Part shown: positions 1 to 11,185 of the stretch, piece by piece
Numbering within the stretch: position 1 is the first letter of the stretch
How the letters are laid out: every line of letters starts with the position of its first letter
Position numbers and translations under genes: made by a program
NCBI RefSeq assembly: GCF_030247195.1
Contig: NC_080671.1
Span: 301,084,504 to 301,148,503 of the forward strand
Source of the DNA: Topomyia yanbarensis
Lineage: Eukaryota; Arthropoda; Insecta; Diptera; Culicidae
DNA length: 64,000 nt
Direction: 5' to 3'
Notes under the pieces: model-generated
Database searches by the model: none
The model's input: the letters and a program-made list of their open reading frames with translations, nothing else
What the model was told of the DNA's origin: nothing

Positions 1-2745
1 TTTAGGCTCCTTTAGTTGTTTTATGAAGTAGGAATATATTACGCTGGAACAAGGTGCTCTTGCGATTTCTTCGGTTAGAAATGCGGATTCTTTCACTACT
101 GTACGAATGTGCTCGTATTTTCGGGGAACACTTGACAGATTGGGTGGATTCGCGTTGTGCTCAAGAAAGCTCCAGAGAAAAGGTAAGTCCGAAGCCATTT
201 GCATCATGCGGTTCGTTAGCAAAGCCTTGGCTTTGATGGGTGGTGAATGCAAGTTTAAACCACCTCTGTTCGTAGGAAGTATCAAAGTTTCGAATGCAAT
301 CCGTGTCCATCTTTTCCCATACCACAGAAATGAGCCGATTCGTGAAATAAACTTTCCACTGTGTTTGTTGGGGAGGGGGATTACTGATGCTGTGTACCAT
401 ATTTTCGACGTTATGTATGTATTAATCAAGAGAACTTTCTGTACGAGATTCAAATTTCTTATGTTGTTCATCCACATACACGTTTGAAATCCTCGTAAAA
501 CCGCAACCCAATTTTGATCAACCATTTCGGAAAAATTTTCCGCAAAGTGTATTCCGAGGATTTTCACTGTATTCACTATCTGCAGCCACTCATTTTCTGG
601 TGTCAAGTTGATTAAACCAATTTTTATGGCGTTGGTTTTCTGGGTGTTTAGTCTTGCCCCCGAGACAACTGCAAATGCTTCAAAAATGTTTATAACAGTT
701 CGTAACTGGACGTCACTGTCGATAAACATCGATATATCATCAGCGTAGGCATTCAAGACAGTATTTGGACATTCTCTTTGCAATTTATCAAGCAGTGGTT
801 GCAGATAGAGTACAAACAAAAGCATTGATAATGGATCCCCTTGTCGTACCGATCTTTCTATTTTTATTTCGTTTCCCAGTTTGCCATTAATTAGCACCCT
901 TGAGAAGCTATTGTTCGTACAGTAAATTAGCAGGTTGATCAACTCGGGATTAAAATTCATTTTGCTCATCGTACTTGTCAGGAAGCTGTACTCTACCCTA
1001 TCAAAGGCATGGTCGAAGTCAAAAGCAACCAGTAGTCCGTTTCTATGGTTCGCTTTTAGCTCACAAATGCGGTCAAGTATTCGAGCAGTGGCTTCGAATA
1101 TGTTACGCTTTCCATTGGAGCATTTTTGATGTTTGGATAGCACGAATGGAAGCAAGGGGGCAACTCTACTTTTTATTATTCTAGCGAATATTTTGTAATC
1201 AACATTCAGGAGCGAGATCGGTCTGAATGCCTTAACGCTATTATCACCGTTCTTCTTTCTTACAAGTACGAGCACGCCGTCAAAAAATTTTTTGGGAGCA
1301 TTAGAGGTCATTGCTTCATTTATGACAAAAGTAAACTCTCTCTCGATTACTTGCCATGCCTTTAGATAAAACTCCTTTGGTAAACCATCATTGCCGGGAG
1401 ATTTTCGTGAACTGCTCAATTTAATTGCTTCTAGAACCTCATCGGAAGATATTTCGTTCATTAGTCGTTGATTGGCCTCATTTTCGCGCGGGATGCAATG
1501 TGCTGGATTGAAGTCGTTGCTCTCGACCGGATGAGTGGAAGAGTACAATCTAACAAAATATTCTTGTACACTCTGCTGTATCGCATTTGGCTCTCGTATT
1601 GTGTCAACTCCGTCCTGCAGTATATTTATTGAGGTTTCGGTCCGGCGGCTTTTCTGGTTCGCTATATGAAAAATTGATGTGTTTTCCCCTGCTATATAGA
1701 TTTCGTTCCAGCACCGTGTGCGATGTGCATAGCTGCGTTGGAGAGAGAGCATCCTTCCTTTAATGTGATTTATTGTTTGCAGCTGGTGAGGATCGCCATA
1801 ATAACGATCATAGGCTGAACAAAGCATGGCATAGTACAGTTCTATTGTATCATGGAATGAGCGCCGTTGAATGGACGATTTCCATTTAAGGAAGGCGATC
1901 AGTTTTGGCTTCACGAATTGAATCCACCAGTCAATCCACGTACGAAAGTTCCGTCGATGCCTTGTCCAGTACCTCCATTTCACGTGTAGTTCCTCAATGA
2001 CCGCTGGATCATCAACCAAGCTCGGATGCATACGCCATATTCCACGACCAGGTGGATTTCCAAGTGCTGGAAGAACAGTGCGGATTATGTATGCTTTGTG
2101 ATCAGAGAAGGCTGTAGCAACAAAATTTGCAGTTCGGATCCAGCCTCGCATATTCGGCGTGACGAGAATTCTATCTATCCTAGAGGCAGAATCGGACCTA
2201 ATAAAAGAAAATTCGACGTGTTGGCGGTTTAGAACCTCCCAGCTATCGTCTACACCTGAAGCGGTCATGAATCGTTTGAGCATTGGGCTGTGTGCGTTTG
2301 AACCAGTAGCATCTTTTTGGTTTACAACTGAATTGAAGTCACCACCAATGATAACTCGGTTCGTGGAGTTGTAGAAGTAGTATGGTAGCACGTTGTTGTA
2401 GAAGTTTTCCCGCGCGTTTCGATTTTGCGTTCCCGATGGTGCGTAAACGTTGATTAGTGTGACGTCATTGATCCGTGCGCAGATTAATCTCGAGTCTATG
2501 CTTCTATCAACATGCGTAAGGGATAGAAAGCTTCGTGCTGCAATCGCTGTTCCTCTTTTATGCTCATCTACATTGTACTCAATGATGAAGCCTGGTATGT
2601 TGAGATTTGTTGTTGCCACTTCCTGCAGGAGGATAACATCTAGCTCGGCGGTCCGGATAAAGGTATTCAGGGCATCGAGTTTTGTCCCGTTTGTCACTGC
2701 GTTCATGTTGATTGTAGCAATCTTGTAGCTCCTCATATCAGCCAT
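1..2745 (-). CDS. LINE ORF2: AP-endonuclease + reverse transcriptase, partial (runs off the left edge)
   Basis: I translated this frame from the ATG at 2745 to base 1 and found 915 codons without a stop. An APE-type endonuclease fills about residues 1-220: LLQEV with Glu42, GGDFNS with Asp136 and Asn138, SRIDRILV near 188-195, and FSDHKAY with Ser214-Asp-His at its end. The reverse transcriptase lies at about residues 430-720: SPGNDGL (449-455), FRPISLLN (507-514), AFDFDHAFD with catalytic Asp576, SVRQGDP near 632-638, and YADD at 667-670. A C-terminal stretch with LPTNRGGLNL follows. The protein nicks target DNA and copies the element's RNA by target-primed reverse transcription. All catalytic motifs I can see are intact, so the element is young or recently active. 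The stop codon lies outside the window. The start overlaps the upstream ORF's stop in ATGGCTGA. Confidence 0.93.
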   Translation of the reverse strand, partial: MADMRSYKIATINMNAVTNGTKLDALNTFIRTAELDVILLQEVATTNLNIPGFIIEYNVDEHKRGTAIAARSFLSLTHVDRSIDSRLICARINDVTLINVYAPSGTQNRNARENFYNNVLPYYFYNSTNRVIIGGDFNSVVNQKDATGSNAHSPMLKRFMTASGVDDSWEVLNRQHVEFSFIRSDSASRIDRILVTPNMRGWIRTANFVATAFSDHKAYIIRTVLPALGNPPGRGIWRMHPSLVDDPAVIEELHVKWRYWTRHRRNFRTWIDWWIQFVKPKLIAFLKWKSSIQRRSFHDTIELYYAMLCSAYDRYYGDPHQLQTINHIKGRMLSLQRSYAHRTRCWNEIYIAGENTSIFHIANQKSRRTETSINILQDGVDTIREPNAIQQSVQEYFVRLYSSTHPVESNDFNPAHCIPRENEANQRLMNEISSDEVLEAIKLSSSRKSPGNDGLPKEFYLKAWQVIEREFTFVINEAMTSNAPKKFFDGVLVLVRKKNGDNSVKAFRPISLLNVDYKIFARIIKSRVAPLLPFVLSKHQKCSNGKRNIFEATARILDRICELKANHRNGLLVAFDFDHAFDRVEYSFLTSTMSKMNFNPELINLLIYCTNNSFSRVLINGKLGNEIKIERSVRQGDPLSMLLFVLYLQPLLDKLQRECPNTVLNAYADDISMFIDSDVQLRTVINIFEAFAVVSGARLNTQKTNAIKIGLINLTPENEWLQIVNTVKILGIHFAENFSEMVDQNWVAVLRGFQTCMWMNNIRNLNLVQKVLLINTYITSKIWYTASVIPLPNKHSGKFISRIGSFLWYGKRWTRIAFETLILPTNRGGLNLHSPPIKAKALLTNRMMQMASDLPFLWSFLEHNANPPNLSSVPRKYEHIRTVVKESAFLTEEIARAPCSSVIYSYFIKQLKEPK

Positions 2746-3946
2746 CTCGATCGTGGGAAAACTGTTCGTTGACATGTTGACACCGCCAGCTGAATGTTGT
2801 CACGGCAGTGGCAGGAGCAGGGAGACCAACATAACTGCTTGTGTAGACGGGAGTAGCAACAATAGCTGAGAAAAGTGGAATCTTGCTGAGGATGGCAGTA
2901 TCATATTTTGCTTCGGCGGGACATATACTGTCCAAAATGCTTACCGAGGAGGCTGTAACCGCTGCTAGCAGATTCATTCCACCACAGCCGGGGAGCGCTG
3001 GCATCTTACTGTTACACCGACAGAACGACCTGAAGGTTGCTAAGGTTGCAACTGTATATAGTTTTTGGCATTTTTTGTTGATTTGCAGTCGGCACGAGTA
3101 GTTCCTTGGCGCAGTGGAGGCGACGTGTGGTTTTTCCATATAACAACGCCCCACCCTAATATACAGTTTGTTGCTACGGTGTTGAAGCGAGTAGCTGGTC
3201 AAAATTTCACGGACGGTGAACAGTTCAATGATGTTATTATTGCACCAACGACTCGTGTAGTAGATGAATGCAACTGCATGAAGGAAACGTTGCATTTTGG
3301 GTTTGTTTTTATTTCGCCTATGAGACGAGTAGCACCAGGTCGCAGCGACAGCGGAAAAGACTGGAAGCATTGGAAACTTGATGAGGATGGCAGTATCGAA
3401 CAATACTTCGGCGGGACATATACTGCCCAGAATGCTTACCAGGGCAGCCAAAAAAGTTGCTTGCAGATTCAGTTTGTTGTGGCGGTGGCGAAACAGGTAG
3501 CAGTTCACTTTATTATCTCGGATGGTGAGTGTTTTGTTACGCCGACAGGATAGGTTGGTTGGTATAGCAGCTTTATCAGAAGATTGTGTTGTGATGTTTT
3601 TCTTTCGCTGACGTGGTGAGTGGTGGCGGGACGTAGTAACAGCGACGGCAGCTGAAGATAGTCGAAATTCGCTGAAGACGGCAGTATCATATTTCACTTC
3701 GGCGGGACATATACTGTCCGTAAAACTTACCGAGAAAAATGTTATGTTGTGTTGACACTCTCGGTTGTTGATGGCTATAGACGAACAATTCAATGTAACA
3801 GTAGCGGGAGTGCTTGACGGTGGCATATTGTTAGTTGAATGATGTATTTGGTTGCAGCCGAGTGCTGCGGCAGCGACGCAAAATAAGAAGCTAGTATATA
3901 TATTTTTGATCTGACTAGACTGGTTCAGGCAGGATGGCCTTTTCAT
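2738..3946 (-). CDS. 402-codon ORF between gag and ORF2, with in-frame repeats; function unknown
   Basis: This frame opens at an ATG overlapping the stop of the gag-tail frame (ATGA) and closes inside ATGGCTGA, which contains the ORF2 start. The predicted protein is rich in Cys, His, Asn, Arg and Ser, and carries a hydrophobic stretch at about residues 15-30. A motif, SICPAE followed by (V/A)x(Y/F)DTA, recurs at residues 78, 175 and 340. The spacings are 97 and 165 codons, so the repeats keep frame. A second pair, around residues 140-160 and 243-262, shares HRxNKL. I do not recognise any domain. It may be a genuine extra ORF, the C-terminal extension of a frameshifted gag, or a repeat-derived spacer that happens to be open. 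The composition is unlike that of ORF2, so coding status is uncertain. Confidence 0.4.
   Translation of the reverse strand: MKRPSCLNQSSQIKNIYTSFLFCVAAAALGCNQIHHSTNNMPPSSTPATVTLNCSSIAINNRECQHNITFFSVSFTDSICPAEVKYDTAVFSEFRLSSAAVAVTTSRHHSPRQRKKNITTQSSDKAAIPTNLSCRRNKTLTIRDNKVNCYLFRHRHNKLNLQATFLAALVSILGSICPAEVLFDTAILIKFPMLPVFSAVAATWCYSSHRRNKNKPKMQRFLHAVAFIYYTSRWCNNNIIELFTVREILTSYSLQHRSNKLYIRVGRCYMEKPHVASTAPRNYSCRLQINKKCQKLYTVATLATFRSFCRCNSKMPALPGCGGMNLLAAVTASSVSILDSICPAEAKYDTAILSKIPLFSAIVATPVYTSSYVGLPAPATAVTTFSWRCQHVNEQFSHDRDG
2870..3750. repeat. Degenerate direct repeats inside the LINE spacer ORF
   Basis: A block containing cttcggcgggacatatactg occurs at about 2912, 3408 and 3701, each preceded by a variant of gatggcagtatc. 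The last two are about 293 bp apart, and flanking sequence around 3150-3230 and 3450-3520 also matches (cagtttgttg, then gtagc/gtagct). This is a short array of diverged monomers, at least two full and one partial, in the middle of the retrotransposon. Confidence 0.75.
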
Positions 3947-4191
3947 TGCTTGTTTCGTGAAATTGAACGTGTGTGATGTGAATGTTGCTCTTGCCTTGTG
4001 TCAGTCCGAGACACTCTTTTTTCGTTATTTTTTCTGTCATTTTCAAGAGGTGATGCTGGTCTTTTTGTGTTTACTGTGATGGTCCTGGTTTTGTCCATGA
4101 TGGAATCATCATCTTCTGCGAAGCCAGCAAATGGGCTAGTAAGGCTAACGGTGTTAACATCGGTTGTAGCTTGGGAGGTGCTGATTGTCAT
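3943..4191 (-). pseudogene. Out-of-frame C-terminal tail of LINE ORF1
   Basis: The 82-codon frame has the polar tail expected of a gag protein (for example KRPASPLEND, then a basic stretch). It overlaps the last part of the CCHC ORF in a +1 relation and ends in ATGA, which overlaps the next ORF's start. It most likely belongs to ORF1 and was separated from it by a single-base indel. A natural recoding site is possible, but I see no classical slippery heptamer. Confidence 0.5.
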
Positions 4192-4981
4192 TGTTTGTTG
4201 CTGGCATCTTCTCTCGGATGTGTTTTGGGATGACTACCACCATTGTAGAATCACTTCCAGCAAGCGATGTATTTGATCCGTGGTGTTGTGCACCCTTTTT
4301 TAATTCTGAGGAGCTAGCGTTTTTAGGCTGGCGAAAGATCTGCTGTGAAGTTGGTCTATTATCACCATTTTTCACTATTTCGGCAAGGGTTAGGCGACCG
4401 CTAACGCTCGGTTTCAGTGATTTTGCATACTCAGAGCACTTTTGAGCATAGTGAACTCGTTTGTTGCAATGTTTGCATGTGGCGACTTGACCTTTGTAGG
4501 TGACGAGAGTCATAGTCGTGTCCACCATCACATACGACGGTATCGGTTTTATGAGTTTCATGCGCATTATTCTCACTCCATTAGGAACTCCAGGAAAAAA
4601 GTCTTTCCAGACTTCATCACGGATTGAGATGGTTTCCCCATACTCACGCATCCTGTATGCTAGTTGTCTATTACTTGTGCTCGGGCGGAGATCATGAACT
4701 CTAACCTCAACAGACCCATCTTCCATTGACAGTGGGATGCTGTAGGATTTTCCGTCGTGTTCAAGCTGGTGTTTCATGTTGTGTTCTTGTACTATATCCT
4801 GGGCTGTTTGGGTCGAGTCGGTGCCCACGAAGACACGTCCATTGCTGACTTGCAGGTGCTGTAGCTGGGTCGCTTCGATAGCGAGATTTTTCGTAATGAA
4901 TTCTGCTATTGCGGGAAAGTTTAGTTTTGTCGGTAAAACTCTGAAGTTAATGACAAATGTTTTGTCAACCGATGATGCCAT
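4154..4981 (-). CDS. LINE ORF1: gag-like RNA-binding protein with CCHC knuckle
   Basis: This 275-codon frame starts MASSVDKTF. The N-terminal half alternates hydrophobic and charged residues, like the RRM-type nucleic-acid-binding part of LINE gag proteins. Residues 169-182 form a CX2CX4HX4C zinc knuckle (Cys169, Cys172, His177, Cys182), the retroviral-type nucleocapsid finger. Such proteins coat the element RNA to form the transposition particle. The frame stops at 4154, where the neighbouring frame (4191-3943) continues with a more gag-like Ser/Thr/Lys-rich tail, so I infer a one-base shift near 4190. Either this copy is damaged or the short tail is natural. It lies upstream of the 402-codon ORF and ORF2 on the same strand. 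Confidence 0.85.
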   Translation of the reverse strand: MASSVDKTFVINFRVLPTKLNFPAIAEFITKNLAIEATQLQHLQVSNGRVFVGTDSTQTAQDIVQEHNMKHQLEHDGKSYSIPLSMEDGSVEVRVHDLRPSTSNRQLAYRMREYGETISIRDEVWKDFFPGVPNGVRIMRMKLIKPIPSYVMVDTTMTLVTYKGQVATCKHCNKRVHYAQKCSEYAKSLKPSVSGRLTLAEIVKNGDNRPTSQQIFRQPKNASSSELKKGAQHHGSNTSLAGSDSTMVVVIPKHIREKMPATNNDNQHLPSYNRC

Positions 4982-5030
4982 TTTGGCAGTTGCTGGTTCC
5001 GTCTATCGGAATATCACTTGTATGTCGGAC

Positions 5031-5670
5031 TAGGTCCGGGAATTTCGTAAAAAAAAACAATCCAGATATTGTTGTGAAAACACGTGTGCTCACAACAACA
5101 GTTTCCTGTCAACTGTCCCTTGAAAAGACCTTAATCATGGTCTGTGACAAAATTCACAACCACCAAGACACCATAAAATGGTCTCAATAACCCATAAATA
5201 CACCAACATATGGTATTTTATATAGGATCTACCGGCCCATGGTGATGGTGTTTTCATGGTTTGAACCCATTTCAAACACCCATGACCATAGGAGTATTAT
5301 GGGCTTTTCGTTTGCTCGGGATTTTGGAACAAAAATCATCATTTTGACAAATGCGGGACACTTTCCCGAACGTTTTACCATGCGGGTCAAGACTTCGAAA
5401 TCCGGGACTGTCCCGCCTAATCCGGGACGTCTGGTCACTTTAACCAAGACTATATTTGGTACCACCTGGTTTAATTTTTCTTTCATCTGTCCATTATACT
5501 ATATACTGATCTGATTTGTTTGATTTGCGGATGACTTAGGTTAAGTTCATTAACCATTTTATATCGTCCAACTTATAAGATGATGAAGGAATTTCAGATA
5601 TGAACTATGATAAAGAAACCAACTTCAAATTATCTTTATATTGAAGAGCAGTTGGACGGGTTGTACGTCA
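5031..5670. other. Unassigned sequence between LINE and foldback element
   Basis: AT-rich sequence upstream of the LINE 5' end. Two short frames at 5229-5514 lie antisense to each other and show no domain. I see no RNA gene or clear repeat. Confidence 0.4.
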
Positions 5671-7405
5671 TTCCCCGGAATACCACTTCCCGGAAAACTA
5701 TTTCCCGGAATGTACCATATTCCGGAATATAGTTTCCCGGAATGTACCGTTTCCCGGAATGTATCATTTCCCGGAAAACTATGTCCCGGAATGTATCATT
5801 TCCCGGGAAAACCATTTCGCGGAATGGGGGAAGCCCATTTGGCATAAAGTCATTTAGCATAACGTCGTTTGGCATAAAGTCATTTGGCATAAAGCCACTT
5901 GGCATAATCATAGCGCGATTCAAGTGGTCATTTGGCATAAAGCCATTTGGCATAAAGGTCATTTAGCATAATCGATTAAAACAAAATTGAAGATAGATTG
6001 CCATTTGGCATAAGGACGATTTCGCATAATGCCCATTTGGCATAATGGCCATTTGGCATAAAGCCATTTGGCATAATAGACATTAAACCTAATTTCTCAG
6101 GTCTATTTGATTAACATGTAACCGAAATAATAGGATACAAAATTGGTAATTTTCTGGTATGCAGTTATTACCATTGCACGATATGGACTACAGTCGTGAT
6201 TCACTGGTTGGTAAATTTTTGACTGGACCACTTTTTATTTGGAGTTCCGATAGTTGGATCTGAATGTCAAAATCTCATGTCAAATTCATTTTGCCAATCA
6301 AACTGACAATAATTAAAGATTTGACCAGATGCATTTTCGGTCCAACTAGCGAATCAAATTCATTAGTTGGACGACTGTCCACAAATTGCCTGAATTTTCC
6401 GGAAATACAATAAAACTACAGTCAACACTGAATTTGTCCTAAAAGACCTGCTAGGCAGCCAACTGCGCTTTAGCTTTCCACTTTCTATTGAACATGAAAA
6501 TTTGCTTGAATTTTATTCATTTTAAATGCAACTATGAATTTCTAAGAGTTTACATTATTCTGACTATTGTCAATTCTTCGAATGTTTTTGATTTCGATAA
6601 TAACTTAAAGCGTCTGAGATTTTGCCTTCTTTTACATATATGTAGTAAATTGCTTTTAACTTTTAATTTTTTTGCTTTGAGCTTTTTTCTTCTTGTGAAT
6701 ATGAACTAGTCGAGATTTTTCCCTCTTTTCAATTTAGTCAGCAAACAAAAGTAAACGTCAGAAGAACAAACCTTCGGAAAGCAAGATACTATATATCTCG
6801 AATTAGATTTTATATTGTATGAAAAGTAGTTAGGTTAAAAAATTGTAGCAATCCAAATTGAAAATTGAATGGTTAATACAATGGTTCTTCTTCGCTCGTT
6901 CCCTCTAATTGATTTGAGATGAGATCTGTAGTTTTAAAATAGCCTATCATTAGCAGATTACAATTACAGATTTTTTGTTGCATGACATTTCACAAATTTT
7001 TTAACTTTCATGCAAGATGACCAACATAGTTCTAAATGCAAATATTCTCAATGCACAAATTCCATACTTACTTTAGTTTTCTATGTAATCAATCTGACAC
7101 AAAAATATTCTTCGTCTCACTGAAGTTTATTCCTTCTTTCAAACATGAGCAGTTCTTGGAATCGTACTTATTTCAGTGAATCAAAACGCCATAAACATTT
7201 GAACGGGTATTTTCATACTTTATGCCACATGGCTCTTATGCCAAACGGCCGTTATGCCAAACGACTTTTATGCCAAAAGACCATTATGCCAAACGACCTA
7301 TCATTTTTTTCTTATGCCAAACGGGCATTATGCCAAACGACTTTATGCCAAATGACTTTATGCCAAAAAGGTTAGCCCCTCGCGGAATACCATTTCCCGG
7401 AAAAT
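5671..7405. mobile_element. Foldback-like element with arms made of short tandem repeats
   Basis: The left arm (5671-6083) begins with several units around ttcccggaatgtacc and continues with about 13 copies of a 15-bp unit around catttggcataaagt. The right arm (7203-7405) holds about nine copies of the reverse complement (atgccaaacgac) and ends in the ttcccgg motif, so the two arms can pair. The order of motifs is mirrored, including the passage where cgcggaat is followed by a short spacer and the ggcataa array. Between the arms lies 1.1 kb of AT-rich sequence with no ORF of note. Possible flanking duplications are ttgtacgtca (5661-5670) and ttgtacctca (7415-7424), 9 of 10 matching. The duplication start at 6681 falls inside this element, so only its right part is repeated in copy B. 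Confidence 0.75.
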
Positions 7406-7535
7406 AAAAAAAACTTGTACCTCACCGACCAAACTTATTTTTGGAAGACCTGCTATGCAGCTAATTGTGTTCTAGGAGATTTTACCTACTTTAGAACATG
7501 AAAAGTTGTTTGAAAATATTTTCAATTTTTTTTTA
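6430..7535. repeat. Diverged direct repeat pair around 6430-6530 and 7440-7535
   Basis: Both stretches share aagacctgctakgcagcyaa, then a similar line ending in gaacatgaaaa and ttgaa. One lies inside the foldback element and one just outside its right arm. They may be remains of an older repeat or part of a larger element than the foldback arms suggest. Confidence 0.5.
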
Positions 7536-8207
7536 TCTTGAGTGGTTATTGTGGTAAAAAAACAAGAGTGACAAGATTGCAAAACTGTAATTTCAAAGAT
7601 TTAATCTTTTCGATTCCGAGATGTTAGGAAAATTTATTTAAATTGATCATTATATGAACTGCTTACGAACGACTTTTGGTTTTGAACCAAAAAGAAACTT
7701 GGGAGGATTTAAAAAAAACGAGTGGGGAATAAAAAGCACCCAAATGGGTGGGATATCAATGAATTAAATAAGTACCAAAATAGAAACAAATGCTTTCCAA
7801 TATTCCCACTGCAGGTAGTGAAGGGGTGAATAAATTTCATAAATTCATGACCGTCTAATCCCTGACTAACAGGCCCTATATTTTGCCTCATATTTGTTGC
7901 AAATTTTGCGGATTCAGTTAAAATGGTATATTTTCAATTATTTTACTATTTTGAATCAATTTCTTCGCGTGGTAATCTTCGGTGAAAAACATAATACACC
8001 ACTGTAGAATTTTTAAGATTTGGAAATTTTGTTATTGAAATAAAATGATATAACAGAAAATGGAAGGCGAACAGAATACCTAATTGTATATATGTATTAT
8101 TAATTCTGTCCTATCGTTTTTAGGTAAACTCCAAGCGTACTAAAAACTTCAAACGCGTTTTTTTCAAATCCACTTCAAACCACGAGCTTTGAAATATTCA
8201 CAGCATA

Positions 8208-8394
8208 TTCTAAATTATTTTTTCCAGCGACGTACGAAGGATTTTAGTTAATAAATGGTGTCTGTATCGATTTTCTTGGCCATTTTCAGCAAATTTATTA
8301 ATCTTAAATTTGCTGAAAATGGCCAAGAAAATTGATACAGACACCATTTATTAACTAAAATCCTTCGTACGTCGCTGGAAAAAATAATTTAGAA
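8208..8394. repeat. 90-bp-arm inverted repeat (hairpin), copy A
   Basis: The left arm (8208-8297) and right arm (8305-8394) are complementary over 90 bases with one mismatch (8333), separated by a 7-base loop (ttaatct). The loop-proximal stem is cagcaaattta/taaatttgctg and the outer end is ttctaaatt. It lies about 85 bp before the microsatellite. If transcribed it would give a long, nearly perfect double-stranded hairpin. Confidence 0.95.
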
Positions 8395-8480
8395 ATAAGA
8401 AACGAAAGCAATGAAATTGAAAGACGGATAGATATTCTATAAATGATGGGGTGCTGATTTTAATATTTCCCTCCCCTAGG

Positions 8481-11185
<2,705 letters not shown>

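Larger units (their letters stand above)
1..5030 (-). mobile_element. Non-LTR retrotransposon (LINE), L1/Tx1-like, 3' end outside window
   Basis: On the minus strand, three consecutive open frames read as gag-like ORF1 (4981 to about 3943, with a frameshift), a 402-codon ORF (3946-2738) and an endonuclease/reverse-transcriptase ORF2 (2745 to the window edge). No LTR, integrase or protease is visible, and the order gag, AP-endonuclease, RT is that of a LINE. The RT motifs and the C-terminal region resemble the L1/Tx1 side of LINEs; that clade call is from recognition, not a tree. The 3' UTR and tail lie left of base 1. The 5' boundary is not sharply defined and is placed just upstream of the ORF1 start. 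Confidence 0.85.

Noticed and set aside
2883..3553. Plus-strand ORFs of 72 and 162 codons opposite the LINE
   Set aside because: Antisense shadows of the repeat-containing LINE spacer ORF.
5636..5962. ORF with MPNDF repeats
   Set aside because: Produced by the ggcataa array of the foldback arm.
8209..8394. miRNA precursor
   Set aside because: The 90-bp perfect stem is far longer and more perfect than an insect pre-miRNA; hairpin siRNA or a palindrome is a better description.
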